The notes beneath the pieces were generated by a model that was given only the letters and a program-made list of their open reading frames with translations, ran no database searches and was not told the DNA's origin. From a virus, in the IMG/VR virus record IMGVR_UViG_3300047508_000120, positions 1 to 43,027 of that record: a stretch of DNA of 43,027 nucleotides. One strand, given 5' to 3'. Positions 6,377 through 12,215 of this stretch are shown piece by piece (positions within the stretch are counted from its first letter, which is position 1; every line of letters starts with the position of its first letter). A program made the translations under genes and the position numbers.

Positions 6377-6462
6377 GGCTTCTTCCTCCTATCAATGACC
6401 ACGCAGATCGCTATCCCAATGCCCACACCAGCCACAAAGAACATGACTTCATCCATGTTCAT
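6373..6462 (-). CDS. Single-span micro-membrane protein (29 aa)
   Basis: MNMDEVMFFVAGVGIGIAI followed by CVVIDRRKKP: acidic N-end, one hydrophobic span, basic tail, the same plan as its downstream neighbour. ATGA overlaps join it to both neighbours. Its last codons carry the next ribosome site (AGGAGGAAG). Confidence 0.7.
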   Translation of the reverse strand: MNMDEVMFFVAGVGIGIAICVVIDRRKKP

Positions 6463-6698
6463 GGTCTGACCAGCCGTACATTCGGCTTCGGCCCCGTCGT
6501 GCTGCTCGCGTCGTACACGGACCCATAATGTGGCGCGGCCTTGGCCCACTTGCGCTCACGCGTCCACAACTTGGCCACGGCGCCACACTCATCTCGCACC
6601 AATAGGGCAAATTGGACGGCGAGATAGACGGCCACCATGAGGCCAACTAAGACCAGTGAAAACAAATACCAGTACTCAACGAGCAGCGTGTGCGTCAT
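6459..6698 (-). CDS. Membrane protein with one N-terminal span (79 aa)
   Basis: MTHTLLVEYWYLFSLVLVGL opens a hydrophobic segment reaching residue 35, followed by a basic cytoplasmic-type domain (RDECGAVAKLWTRERKWAKA). AGGAG stands upstream of the ATG at 6698, which overlaps the previous TGA. Function unknown. Confidence 0.75.
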   Translation of the reverse strand: MTHTLLVEYWYLFSLVLVGLMVAVYLAVQFALLVRDECGAVAKLWTRERKWAKAAPHYGSVYDASSTTGPKPNVRLVRP

Positions 6699-6931
6699 GA
6701 TGGCTCCTTTCGCTCCGTCAACTTAGTGACGAAGGCCGTGGTGTTCGGGTCTGATTCAATCTCTGCATGATCCAGGAAATCCTGTAAGGCGAGGCGAATC
6801 AGTTCTGCGGGCAGATACCCGAGTATGCCGCCAAGGAGTCGAATGGCATCACGCTGTTCGACGCGAATAGAAACGGTCACCCATCCATTTCCCTTGAGTT
6901 CAGCCTTGCGAATCTTTGGTGACAGCTTCAT
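6695..6931 (-). CDS. Ribbon-helix-helix-like DNA-binding protein (78 aa)
   Basis: Start ATG 6931 with GGAGT upstream. A basic N-terminal strand (GWVTVSIRVEQRDAIRLL) followed by two helices (GYLPAELIRLALQDFLDHAE) matches the RHH plan of the Arc/CopG superfamily. Such proteins bind DNA as dimers through the paired strand and often regulate their own operon. It starts within the end of the previous gene. One of three RHH-type genes in this operon. Confidence 0.65.
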   Translation of the reverse strand: MKLSPKIRKAELKGNGWVTVSIRVEQRDAIRLLGGILGYLPAELIRLALQDFLDHAEIESDPNTTAFVTKLTERKEPS

Positions 6932-7094
6932 CGTGACTCCGTTCAGTCTGTGGAAAGGAGAGGCTTTGATTGCGCCGCCACGCGGTCCACTGCCCTGGCG
7001 CGTCCTCGAATAGAATAAAGCCGTCGTGATCCTCCTCCAGCTCATTCACCATGGCGCGGGGGTAGCGGGCGGCGACTCTCGCAAGAGAAATCAT
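6900..7094 (-). CDS. Hypothetical protein (64 aa) starting MISLARVAA
   Basis: ATG 7094 lies three bases after the stop of the lipoprotein gene. The first nine residues, MISLARVAA, are the same as those of the lipoprotein just upstream, but with different synonymous codons. The rest is soluble and acidic-aromatic (ELEEDHDGFILFEDAPGQW). An internal ATG at residue 21 could be the real start, but it has no ribosome site. Role unknown. Confidence 0.55.
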   Translation of the reverse strand: MISLARVAARYPRAMVNELEEDHDGFILFEDAPGQWTAWRRNQSLSFPQTERSHDEAVTKDSQG

Positions 7095-7096
7095 GA

Positions 7097-7432
7097 TTAT
7101 TCGCTGCTCCATGAGAGTGGTCGATTGAGAATTGATCCGCGAAACGCATTGGCCGCCATACAGGGCTGAAGACTTGCTCTGACAGAAATAAGATCAGGCT
7201 GTCCATGGAACACCTTGCGATCCCTGTACCAGCCAATTTGAGATCCGTAATACGCTCCCTCGAATGGGGCCAGTGGGAGCCACATGGCTCCAGCCCATCC
7301 GACCTGTGCTATCCGTTGTTCCGTACAATCGTACAGCCCTGTGATGGCACCCGTGATGCCCCCGATAATGACGCATCCATTGAGCACGAGAGGACACACA
7401 ACGAGGGCGGCGACGCGGGCGAGGGAGATCAT
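7097..7432 (-). CDS. Predicted lipoprotein (111 aa)
   Basis: MISLARVAALVVCPLVLNGC is a short signal with a lipobox-like LNGC ending at Cys20. A glycine-rich segment (VIIGGITGAITGLYDC) follows, then a mixed domain with Trp/Tyr. The ATG at 7432 overlaps the TGA of the RHH gene. Expected location is the outer or inner membrane by lipid anchor. Glycine-zipper-like GG..G..G suggests membrane contact. No family recognised. Confidence 0.75.
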   Translation of the reverse strand: MISLARVAALVVCPLVLNGCVIIGGITGAITGLYDCTEQRIAQVGWAGAMWLPLAPFEGAYYGSQIGWYRDRKVFHGQPDLISVRASLQPCMAANAFRGSILNRPLSWSSE

Positions 7433-7578
7433 ACACTCCCCCAGTTCTGATAATGCCGCGCCACAATGACGCGCACCATCTGTGAAATCGAGACATCCAT
7501 CCGCTTGGCTTCCAGCGCCAGCTTGCGCTTAATCGCTTCGTCGATCCGCACGTTGAGCCGATCTGATTTCTTCGCCAT
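7429..7578 (-). CDS. Ribbon-helix-helix regulator (49 aa)
   Basis: MAKKSDRLNVRIDEAIKRKL and onward, with RMDVSISQMVRVIVARHY: a basic strand then two helices, the RHH fold of small phage repressors. It has its own promoter (7586-7614) whose predicted start point falls on the ATG, so the mRNA may be leaderless. It lies after the ATPase gene and is coupled to the lipoprotein gene by ATGA. Probably regulates the leftward operon. Confidence 0.85.
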   Translation of the reverse strand: MAKKSDRLNVRIDEAIKRKLALEAKRMDVSISQMVRVIVARHYQNWGSV

Positions 7579-7585
7579 GGTTCAC

Positions 7586-7614
7586 ATTGTCTCACAGTGG
7601 GGTACGGCTGTCAA
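7586..7614 (-). promoter_or_regulatory. Promoter of the RHH regulator gene
   Basis: On the minus strand, a perfect TTGACA (7614-7609), a 17-bp spacer and GACAAT (7591-7586). Seven bases later is the ATG at 7578, so transcription should begin at or next to it. No ribosome site precedes the ATG. TTGTCTCACA (plus strand 7587-7596) over the -10 matches TTATCTCACA at the promoter near 9280, suggesting a shared operator. Confidence 0.7.
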
Positions 7615-7645
7615 TACTTATTTTCAACTTTGAATACCTAGGGGT

Positions 7646-8839
7646 TTATGCGAGGCACTCCCATTTGCCGTCAATTTGCATGAATCGTTTTTTGTACCGA
7701 TAGAGCTTGGATTTGATCGTGGCTTTTTTCTCGCCTGTGAGTTGAGCGAGTTCCTCAAGAGTTTGCCCCTGCTTGGTGAGGAGGGCCTTCGCCAATTGCT
7801 CTTGCACGGGCATCCCGGCAGCCAAGGTCGGCTCCTCAAAGAGATCCGCTGGGGTAATACAGCACGACTCGTCTGTCGTCTCAATGCTGAAGCCGAGCGG
7901 ATCGTGAGCACGCCCGAGATTATTCTTCCGTTGATAGAGCCCAATGGTATTGCCTTCGCGTCGGACCTCCCATGCAATACGGCAGAGATTGGCAAAGAAG
8001 ACCGAGCCGTAGAGGCTGCGCTGTTTTTGATCCTCTTGCGGTTTCGGGGTATGGCCGATCACGAGGCTGGTGCAATTGAGTCCGCGCAAGGCACTATTGA
8101 ACCGGATCGCACTATCGGCCCGTTCGAGTTCTTGCCCGCCCGCCGCCATGGCGAGGGAATCGATAATCAGGATGTCATATTGGGCGTCGGCAATCACTTT
8201 CTTGAGCGCGTCGGCTTCATCGGCCAACGGCTGAAAGCAGCGGCGATAATCCGGGACACTCGTCAAGCGCGGATCGCCCGCTTGGAGGAGCTTCACGCGC
8301 CCGCGCACATCGCGCACGCTCATTTCCCAATCGAGAAACAAGACTTTCCACGGCGTCGGCGCACAATCCAGATGCGTCCCGCTCCTGCCGGACGCCAAGA
8401 GGAGCCCGCAATAGAGGGCGAGCATGGACTTGAGACTATCGCCAGGCCCATAGAGGACCGTGCTATTCTTGTCGTAGAGCAAGGGATTGAGGACAAACCA
8501 GGCCTGCTGATCGTCAAGCGATGGCGTCAGGGATTCAATCGGTTCCCCTTCCCGGAGGGCACGGAGCGTCAACACGCTCACCTGTTCCAGCATACTGACC
8601 CATGGCGCGTCATGCTGACGCTTCATGTCAGCAGCCAGCCGCGTTTTGCTGGTCAAGAGATTGAAGCTTTGATGCGTCAGCGTTTTGGCTTTCCCGGTGC
8701 CGTTGCGATAGAAAATTTCCAATTCACTGGACGTGCCGCGCGGCGATTCACGAATCCTGGCGATACTGATCTCAAAAGGGAGATCCGGCCAGGTAAAGAG
8801 AAAGCCGCTCAAGGAGCGCACGCACACAGGGGCGCTCAT
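7646..8839 (-). CDS. RepA/RecA-like AAA ATPase (replication helicase-type)
   Basis: A 397-residue ATPase: Walker A GPGDSLKS at 131-138, LDWEM at 169-173, Walker B YDILIIDSLA at 221-230, VIGHTPKP later as the sensor-like strand, and a C-terminal helix-turn-helix (QTLEELAQLTGEKKATIKSK). This is the AAA_25/RepA-like pattern of plasmid and phage replicative helicases or helicase loaders. It is the only evident replication protein in the genome, so it probably recruits host polymerase and primase to the phage origin. The start ATG overlaps the previous TAA by one base. Confidence 0.9.
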   Translation of the reverse strand: MSAPVCVRSLSGFLFTWPDLPFEISIARIRESPRGTSSELEIFYRNGTGKAKTLTHQSFNLLTSKTRLAADMKRQHDAPWVSMLEQVSVLTLRALREGEPIESLTPSLDDQQAWFVLNPLLYDKNSTVLYGPGDSLKSMLALYCGLLLASGRSGTHLDCAPTPWKVLFLDWEMSVRDVRGRVKLLQAGDPRLTSVPDYRRCFQPLADEADALKKVIADAQYDILIIDSLAMAAGGQELERADSAIRFNSALRGLNCTSLVIGHTPKPQEDQKQRSLYGSVFFANLCRIAWEVRREGNTIGLYQRKNNLGRAHDPLGFSIETTDESCCITPADLFEEPTLAAGMPVQEQLAKALLTKQGQTLEELAQLTGEKKATIKSKLYRYKKRFMQIDGKWECLA

Positions 8840-9111
8840 TAGATGCCTTCAAAGCTGTCGCGTGAATCGGTCTGCGGATGCTGACGGGCTTTGAGGCGTT
8901 CAATTTCTGCCTGTTTTGCGTTGAGCGATTTGATGAGTTCGCCTACTCGCGTCCATCCATCCCCGTCCTGATCCGAATAACCGCGTTCTTTCTGGGGTTG
9001 CGGTCGTCGCTCTCGTCGTCCCGCTGGATAAGTCAATCCTTGTGCGGCATAGTGGTCACGATAGGAATCACTCACGCGAAAATCTATCATATCTTCATCG
9101 TAGTGACGCAT
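8839..9111 (-). CDS. Hypothetical charged protein (90 aa) before the ATPase
   Basis: Starts MRHYDEDMIDFRVSDSYRDHY; the middle is Arg/Gln-rich and probably disordered, and the end is a helix (VGELIKSLNAKQAEIERLKARQ). It overlaps the small RHH-like gene by about 25 bases and is joined to the ATPase by TAATG. It may act with the ATPase, judging only by position. Confidence 0.7.
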   Translation of the reverse strand: MRHYDEDMIDFRVSDSYRDHYAAQGLTYPAGRRERRPQPQKERGYSDQDGDGWTRVGELIKSLNAKQAEIERLKARQHPQTDSRDSFEGI

Positions 9112-9254
9112 AACAACTCCATTTCTTGTTGGATCAATCGATTCACAAAGGCGTTGAAACTCTCCGGCTCTTCCCGGCTCGATTGATAGGTTTTCCAGGC
9201 GTGCTCTAATTCAGGGGGTAGCTGTACCGTATGAGGATACCGTGGTTCGGCCAT
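9087..9254 (-). CDS. RHH-like small regulator, first gene of the leftward operon (55 aa)
   Basis: MAEPRYPHTVQLPPELEHAW, then a helix pair ending SFNAFVNRLIQQEMELL. The plan of a short strand plus two helices matches small RHH/antitoxin-type DNA-binding proteins. AAAGGAG precedes the ATG at 9254. It is the first gene after the leftward promoter and next to a phased repeat array, so autoregulation is likely but not shown. Confidence 0.65.
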   Translation of the reverse strand: MAEPRYPHTVQLPPELEHAWKTYQSSREEPESFNAFVNRLIQQEMELLCVTTMKI

Positions 9255-9277
9255 TGGTCTTTCTCCTTTCTGGCGCT

Positions 9278-9306
9278 CTTATCTCACAAGATGTGATAGG
9301 TGTCAA
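9278..9306 (-). promoter_or_regulatory. Leftward promoter
   Basis: Minus strand TTGACA (9306-9301), 17-bp spacer, GATAAG (9283-9278), then a 20-odd-base leader with AAAGGAG and the ATG at 9254. Over the -10 lies TATCTCACA-AGA-TGTGATA (9280-9298), an imperfect dyad. The TTATCTCACA part recurs at the RHH promoter near 7590. Confidence 0.75.
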
Positions 9307-9324
9307 GAAAGAAGTGACAGCCCG

Positions 9325-9370
9325 GTAGCACCTCGCAGTACCACCCTACTACGTATAGGGTGGGTGCTAC
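9325..9370. repeat. Nested inverted repeat in the divergent control region
   Basis: Inner arms CCACCCTA (9341-9348) and TAGGGTGG (9356-9363) are perfect with a 7-base loop. Outer arms GTAGCAC (9325-9331) and GTGCTAC (9364-9370) are also perfect. There is no T run, so a terminator is unlikely. The outer arm on the right is the first unit of the GTGCTAC array that follows. Confidence 0.8.
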
Positions 9371-9416
9371 TGCTACTGCTACCGTAGTGCTACTAGAGTG
9401 CTACTGTAGTGCTACT
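9364..9416. repeat. Tandem GTGCTACT iterons, 11-bp phased
   Basis: AGTGCTACT occurs three times at 9386-9394, 9397-9405 and 9408-9416, each exactly 11 bp apart, roughly one DNA turn. A further GTGCTACT is at 9364-9371 with degenerate GCTACT units between. Two copies extend to the dyad GTAG-TG-CTAC. Such phased half-sites are typical of cooperative repressors (RHH proteins use tandem boxes) or of replication initiator iterons. Confidence 0.8.
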
Positions 9417-9695
9417 CAAGGGAGGCGAGATTGTCAAGCACCATCCGTCCCAGCTCCCGTTCCATCCATTTCGGGACCGGCCACTTCCCTCGGTTGGCCG
9501 GCATTTCGAGCCGGGCGAGATGGGCGACGAGGGGGATTAGGGGTGCAGGATACGGAGAATCAGCGCGGTCAGCTTTTCGGCCTGATAGTCCTCGACCGAG
9601 AGATGACGAACGGGTTCACGAGGCGGATGCGTGTCCCGGTCATGGGCCACCGCATCCTGGATCATCTGTACGACTGGATTCCGAACGATCTTCAT
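9412..9695 (-). pseudogene. Small gene split by a one-base frameshift
   Basis: From ATG 9695 the minus strand codes 52 residues, MKIVRNPVVQMIQDAV onward to LTALILRILHP, then stops at 9537. Directly at the stop another frame opens as LIPLVAHLARLEMPANR and continues coherently to LDNLASLE at 9412. The two halves join into one plausible protein of about 94 residues if a -1 shift occurs at the CCCC before TAA. This may be a real frameshift mutation, a sequencing error in a C run, or programmed slippage. No clear ribosome site precedes 9695. Confidence 0.45.
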
Positions 9696-9949
9696 GGTTA
9701 TGCACAGGCAGGGTGCCTGAAGATGGCGGAAACTGTCAAGTACAAAATGCGGCTAATCGCTCTCATCATATCGTATGATTCGCGGCACAAGGGCTGCGCG
9801 GTCACATTAAAATTGCGCCACAGTACTTTATACTATCTATTAGAGCCTGAAGCCCCTGAAGGCCATTGACTCTGAAGAGGCGAATAGGAGCGTTTCGCTC
9901 AGCCTCGTAAGAGTCGCCGCCTATCCGACCTCCCTTCTGTGCTCTTTCC
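9696..9949. other. Control region between divergent blocks
   Basis: No convincing gene. It holds the perfect dyad at 9765-9779 and a TATACT at 9829-9834 without a good -35. A stretch at about 9867-9925 has several short inverted repeats (GAGCG-TTT-CGCTC; GACTC with GAGTC), which could be a structured leader or small RNA; evidence for that is weak. Confidence 0.5.
9765..9779. promoter_or_regulatory. Perfect dyad, candidate operator
   Basis: ATCATA-TCG-TATGAT: six-base perfect arms with a three-base centre, in the divergent control region. The size suits a dimeric repressor site. No partner protein can be named. Confidence 0.55.
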
Positions 9950-9979
9950 TTGACAACCCCAGACCGTTTAGGCTATAGC
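9950..9979 (+). promoter_or_regulatory. Rightward promoter, predicted leaderless transcript
   Basis: TTGACA (9950-9955), 18-bp spacer, TATAGC (9974-9979). The ATG at 9987 begins seven bases after the -10, so the transcript should start at the ATG or within two bases of it. No ribosome site is present upstream. The same seven-base spacing occurs at the RHH promoter on the other strand. Confidence 0.7.
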
Positions 9980-9986
9980 GGCATCT

Positions 9987-10826
9987 ATGGGTGGCCTCAC
10001 CAAAAAAGAACTGGACTACCGCAAATACCTCCAAGCCGAGGACAATGAGCAGTACGATATTGTGCGTGACCGGTGGAGCAAGCTCAATTGGGAGTTGTTG
10101 GATAAGTGTGATGAGGCTGTGGCCGCGTTGCAAAAGGGTGATAGTCCAGCGAAAATATCGCCACTAGTGATTAGTGCTGGGATTGGCTATGATAAGCTCT
10201 ATGCGAAGCGTACCGAACAATCGAAACCGCTCAGTATGCCAGTCCAGTTGATCGAAATGGTGCGTAAGGGTTTACGGCTAGGCAGTAATCAACCAGCGAA
10301 ACCGGCCGTGACACCCCAATATGTAGTGGGTCACGAGACGGTTGGTGAGGATCGGAAGGAGAGAACCATCGAAGGAGGAATAGCTCAACGAAATCAACCA
10401 CAGTCTGATAACGATGATTATGTCAACTCTAAGAGCAACGACTGTGCCAGCCTGTCAGATCGTACAGTTGTTGATGTGGTAGGTCAACATGGTAGCACAT
10501 CGCAGGCACAAGACTTGCCGCAGGTGGCGCCGGCTGACCAGGGGGGAGTGGCTTGCGCTGATCTACAACCCAGCCAGCGGGGGCAGGGTCCTAGCCTGTC
10601 TCGCCAGCCCCAACAGACCCCCCAAATATCTCAACCTATAAAAACGCCTGCGCGTGCCAAGGTTGCCAGGTCGCCTGCCGAGGAAACCGAGCGTCGTCGG
10701 CTGCGAGGTCTGGCGAACCGGGAGCGGCTCCGGCAGCAACGGGCAGACCGGATCGCGGCGGTGAAGCGGATCATTAAGGAGACGGTGCCCTACCAACGTC
10801 CGTCGGAGAAAGGTGGGTTGGTCTAG
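9987..10826 (+). CDS. DNA-binding protein candidate, possible small terminase
   Basis: A 279-residue protein. Residues about 30-75 have a helix-turn-helix-like run (AVAALQKGDSPAKISPLVIS then AGIGYDKLYAKR) that resembles the DNA-binding domain of some small-terminase-like phage proteins. The middle (about 100-215) is low-complexity Gln/Ser/Pro. The end is strongly basic and helical (ETERRRLRGLANRERLRQQR). As the first gene of the packaging and structural block it could be TerS; a regulator is the alternative. The predicted leaderless start supports tight control. Low certainty on function. Confidence 0.8.
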   Translation: MGGLTKKELDYRKYLQAEDNEQYDIVRDRWSKLNWELLDKCDEAVAALQKGDSPAKISPLVISAGIGYDKLYAKRTEQSKPLSMPVQLIEMVRKGLRLGSNQPAKPAVTPQYVVGHETVGEDRKERTIEGGIAQRNQPQSDNDDYVNSKSNDCASLSDRTVVDVVGQHGSTSQAQDLPQVAPADQGGVACADLQPSQRGQGPSLSRQPQQTPQISQPIKTPARAKVARSPAEETERRRLRGLANRERLRQQRADRIAAVKRIIKETVPYQRPSEKGGLV

Positions 10827-10832
10827 GGGGGC

Positions 10833-10860
10833 TTGACTGGCGCACCCACGGTGTTATAGT
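10833..10860 (+). promoter_or_regulatory. Promoter before the small Cys-rich secreted peptide
   Basis: TTGACT (10833-10838), 16-bp spacer and TATAGT (10855-10860), five of six consensus bases at each box. The start would be near 10867, leaving a 30-base leader with CGGAGG before the ATG at 10898. Confidence 0.65.
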
Positions 10861-10897
10861 AGAGATATCGTACTAGTATAACAACGGAGGTGCGGCG

Positions 10898-11059
10898 ATG
10901 CGAATCCTGCGACGAGTGCTCGTGGCGGTGCTATTGCTGGCCATTCCGGTCTTGGCGGTGGCGGATGGCTGTCGGCAGTTTACGGTGATGGATGCGGGGA
11001 CGATGCGGATGTGTACCCAGTGTTGTTATCACGGGCAGTGCCAGGTGACTTGTTTATGA
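10898..11059 (+). CDS. Secreted Cys-rich micro-peptide (53 aa)
   Basis: MRILRRVLVAVLLLAIPVLA then VADGC: a Sec signal peptide with two or three Arg, a long hydrophobic core and an Ala-rich cleavage site. The mature peptide is only about 30 residues with six cysteines (MCTQCCYHGQCQVTC), suggesting disulfide bonds in the periplasm. It has its own promoter and CGGAGG ribosome site, and its TGA overlaps the next ATG. Function unknown; toxin-like or inhibitor-like small exported peptides are possible. Confidence 0.8.
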   Translation: MRILRRVLVAVLLLAIPVLAVADGCRQFTVMDAGTMRMCTQCCYHGQCQVTCL

Positions 11060-11469
11060 AGACCGAGGTGCTGGTGGCCGGTCGTGAGCTGGACGCCCTG
11101 GTAGCGGAGCGGGTGATGGGGTGGGGGTGGGTGAAGCATCGGATGGATGTCAACTCGGCGGCACCGGGCCAGCGGTACTTATGCGAGATTTCAGAGGAGG
11201 GTCGTCGCGGATTTTTTGAGCGATTTTGTGACTATGCGATGCCAGACGATCCGATCTGCGAAGAAGCGAAGCCCTATGTGCCGTCCTATTCCACCGACCG
11301 CACGGCGGCGTGGACGGTGGTGGAGCACTGGAAGGGTGATTTTGAATTGCGCAGGCAGAACGAACATTTTCGCGCCACATTCTTTAAGCCAAGTTATGAA
11401 TACATCGAGTGGGCCGACACGGCCCCCCTGGCGATTGTCTTGGCGGCGCTGAAAGCGGTGGGCGCATGA
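11056..11469 (+). CDS. Phage ABA-sandwich (DUF2591-like) protein
   Basis: Start ATG 11056 overlaps the previous TGA (ATGA). Residues 10-25 (RELDALVAERVMGWGW) and a later PSYSTDRTAAWTVVEHW are the two signatures of the DUF2591 / phage ABA sandwich family, known from many phages without a settled function. 137 residues, the usual size. Coupled to the next gene by ATGA. Confidence 0.85.
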   Translation: MKTEVLVAGRELDALVAERVMGWGWVKHRMDVNSAAPGQRYLCEISEEGRRGFFERFCDYAMPDDPICEEAKPYVPSYSTDRTAAWTVVEHWKGDFELRRQNEHFRATFFKPSYEYIEWADTAPLAIVLAALKAVGA

Positions 11470-11774
11470 CCCCCTGGGAGCGGCAGCGGCAGATGCTCGG
11501 GGTCGAGTCCGTAGAGGCCCGTCCGGTAGAGACATCCGTGCCCTCGCCGCCTGAGCCCATCCGCGAGACGGGCGTCCATCCTGAGACCGGCGTGCCCCGC
11601 ACCGGGCGGGTCAAGGGGAAGTATGCGGGCCAGGCGTGCCTGATCTGTGGGACGGTGATTCCCGCGCAGCGGCCCCGCTGGACGATCGGCAGCATGCTGC
11701 TCCGGGGGCAGTATTGTACGCAGGCCTGCTGGCAGGTGAGCCAGAAGGCGCTCGATGATCGGAAACGGCCATGA
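11466..11774 (+). CDS. Small zinc-finger-like protein (102 aa)
   Basis: ATG 11466 in an ATGA overlap. The first half is Pro/Glu/Val-rich and likely flexible; the second half has CLICGTVIPAQRP and, later, YCTQACWQ, a CxxC-x(n)-CxxxC zinc-binding pattern. Coupled to the next gene by ATGA. Role unknown. A GC-rich stretch near 11594-11615 resembles the GACCCCG hairpin of the leftward operon, perhaps by chance. Confidence 0.7.
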   Translation: MTPWERQRQMLGVESVEARPVETSVPSPPEPIRETGVHPETGVPRTGRVKGKYAGQACLICGTVIPAQRPRWTIGSMLLRGQYCTQACWQVSQKALDDRKRP

Positions 11775-11908
11775 AGACGCTGGGGAGTTATGTGCGCCGC
11801 GCCCTGATGCGGGCGAGAGGGGGCAACGGACGGTCGATGAAAGCGGTGAAAGGGCCAGGCGTGCGGGCGTTTAATAAAGGGCAGGGGCCGAAACGGAAGG
11901 GATCATGA
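11771..11908 (+). CDS. Basic micro-protein (45 aa)
   Basis: MKTLGSYVRRALMRARGGNG and a Lys/Arg/Gly-rich tail ending GPKRKGS. ATGA overlaps on both sides. The strong positive charge suggests nucleic-acid contact. No family recognised. Confidence 0.6.
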   Translation: MKTLGSYVRRALMRARGGNGRSMKAVKGPGVRAFNKGQGPKRKGS

Positions 11909-12039
11909 TGCGTTCACGGCCTCGCGGCGTCTATCGCTATGGCCATCAGGGGCGCTGGATGCGCTGGATACTGCGCGAAACCCTGGCGGGGCGGCTCAAG
12001 AACTATACCTATTTCAAGGAGATCTCGTTATGCCCGTGA
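11905..12039 (+). CDS. Basic micro-protein (44 aa)
   Basis: MMRSRPRGVYRYGHQGRWMR followed by WILRETLAGRLKNYTYF. It overlaps the previous stop (ATGATG) and the next start by ten bases; the ribosome site AAGGAG of the next gene is in its last codons. Probably real by coupling. Role unknown. Confidence 0.55.
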   Translation: MMRSRPRGVYRYGHQGRWMRWILRETLAGRLKNYTYFKEISLCP

Positions 12040-12215
12040 CGATCACCAAAGAAACGTCTGGCTATCAGGTCTCGACGCCGCATGGCGTGAAGGCGAAGCA
12101 CACGACCAAAGAGAAGGCGACCAAGCAGGCGCGGCTGTTGAACGCGGTCGAGCATTCCGACTGGCGTCCGACCAAGAAAACCATGCACAATGGGGATCAA
12201 TTCTCAGGACGGTGA
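12030..12215 (+). CDS. Small conserved phage protein (61 aa), C-terminal FSGR
   Basis: MPVTITKETSGYQVSTPHGV with KAKHTTKEKATKQARLLNAV: a familiar small phage protein pattern of a beta hairpin, then a helix ending in NAVEH. Function unassigned in the family. It ends WRPTKKTMHNGDQFSGR, whose last 18 residues resemble the end of the 25-residue ORF at 12678. AAGGAG lies nine bases before the ATG. Confidence 0.8.
   Translation: MPVTITKETSGYQVSTPHGVKAKHTTKEKATKQARLLNAVEHSDWRPTKKTMHNGDQFSGR

Noticed and set aside
7676-8842. 388-codon open frame on the plus strand
   Set aside because: Antisense shadow of the RepA-like ATPase; no ribosome site and unlikely composition.
9360-9869. 169-codon plus-strand frame across the iterons
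   Set aside because: It begins inside the repeat array (ATATATV-like start) and has no ribosome site. The minus-strand half-proteins look more coding.
9867-9925. Possible small RNA with paired arms
   Set aside because: Several short inverted repeats occur, but there is no good promoter or terminator to define a transcript.
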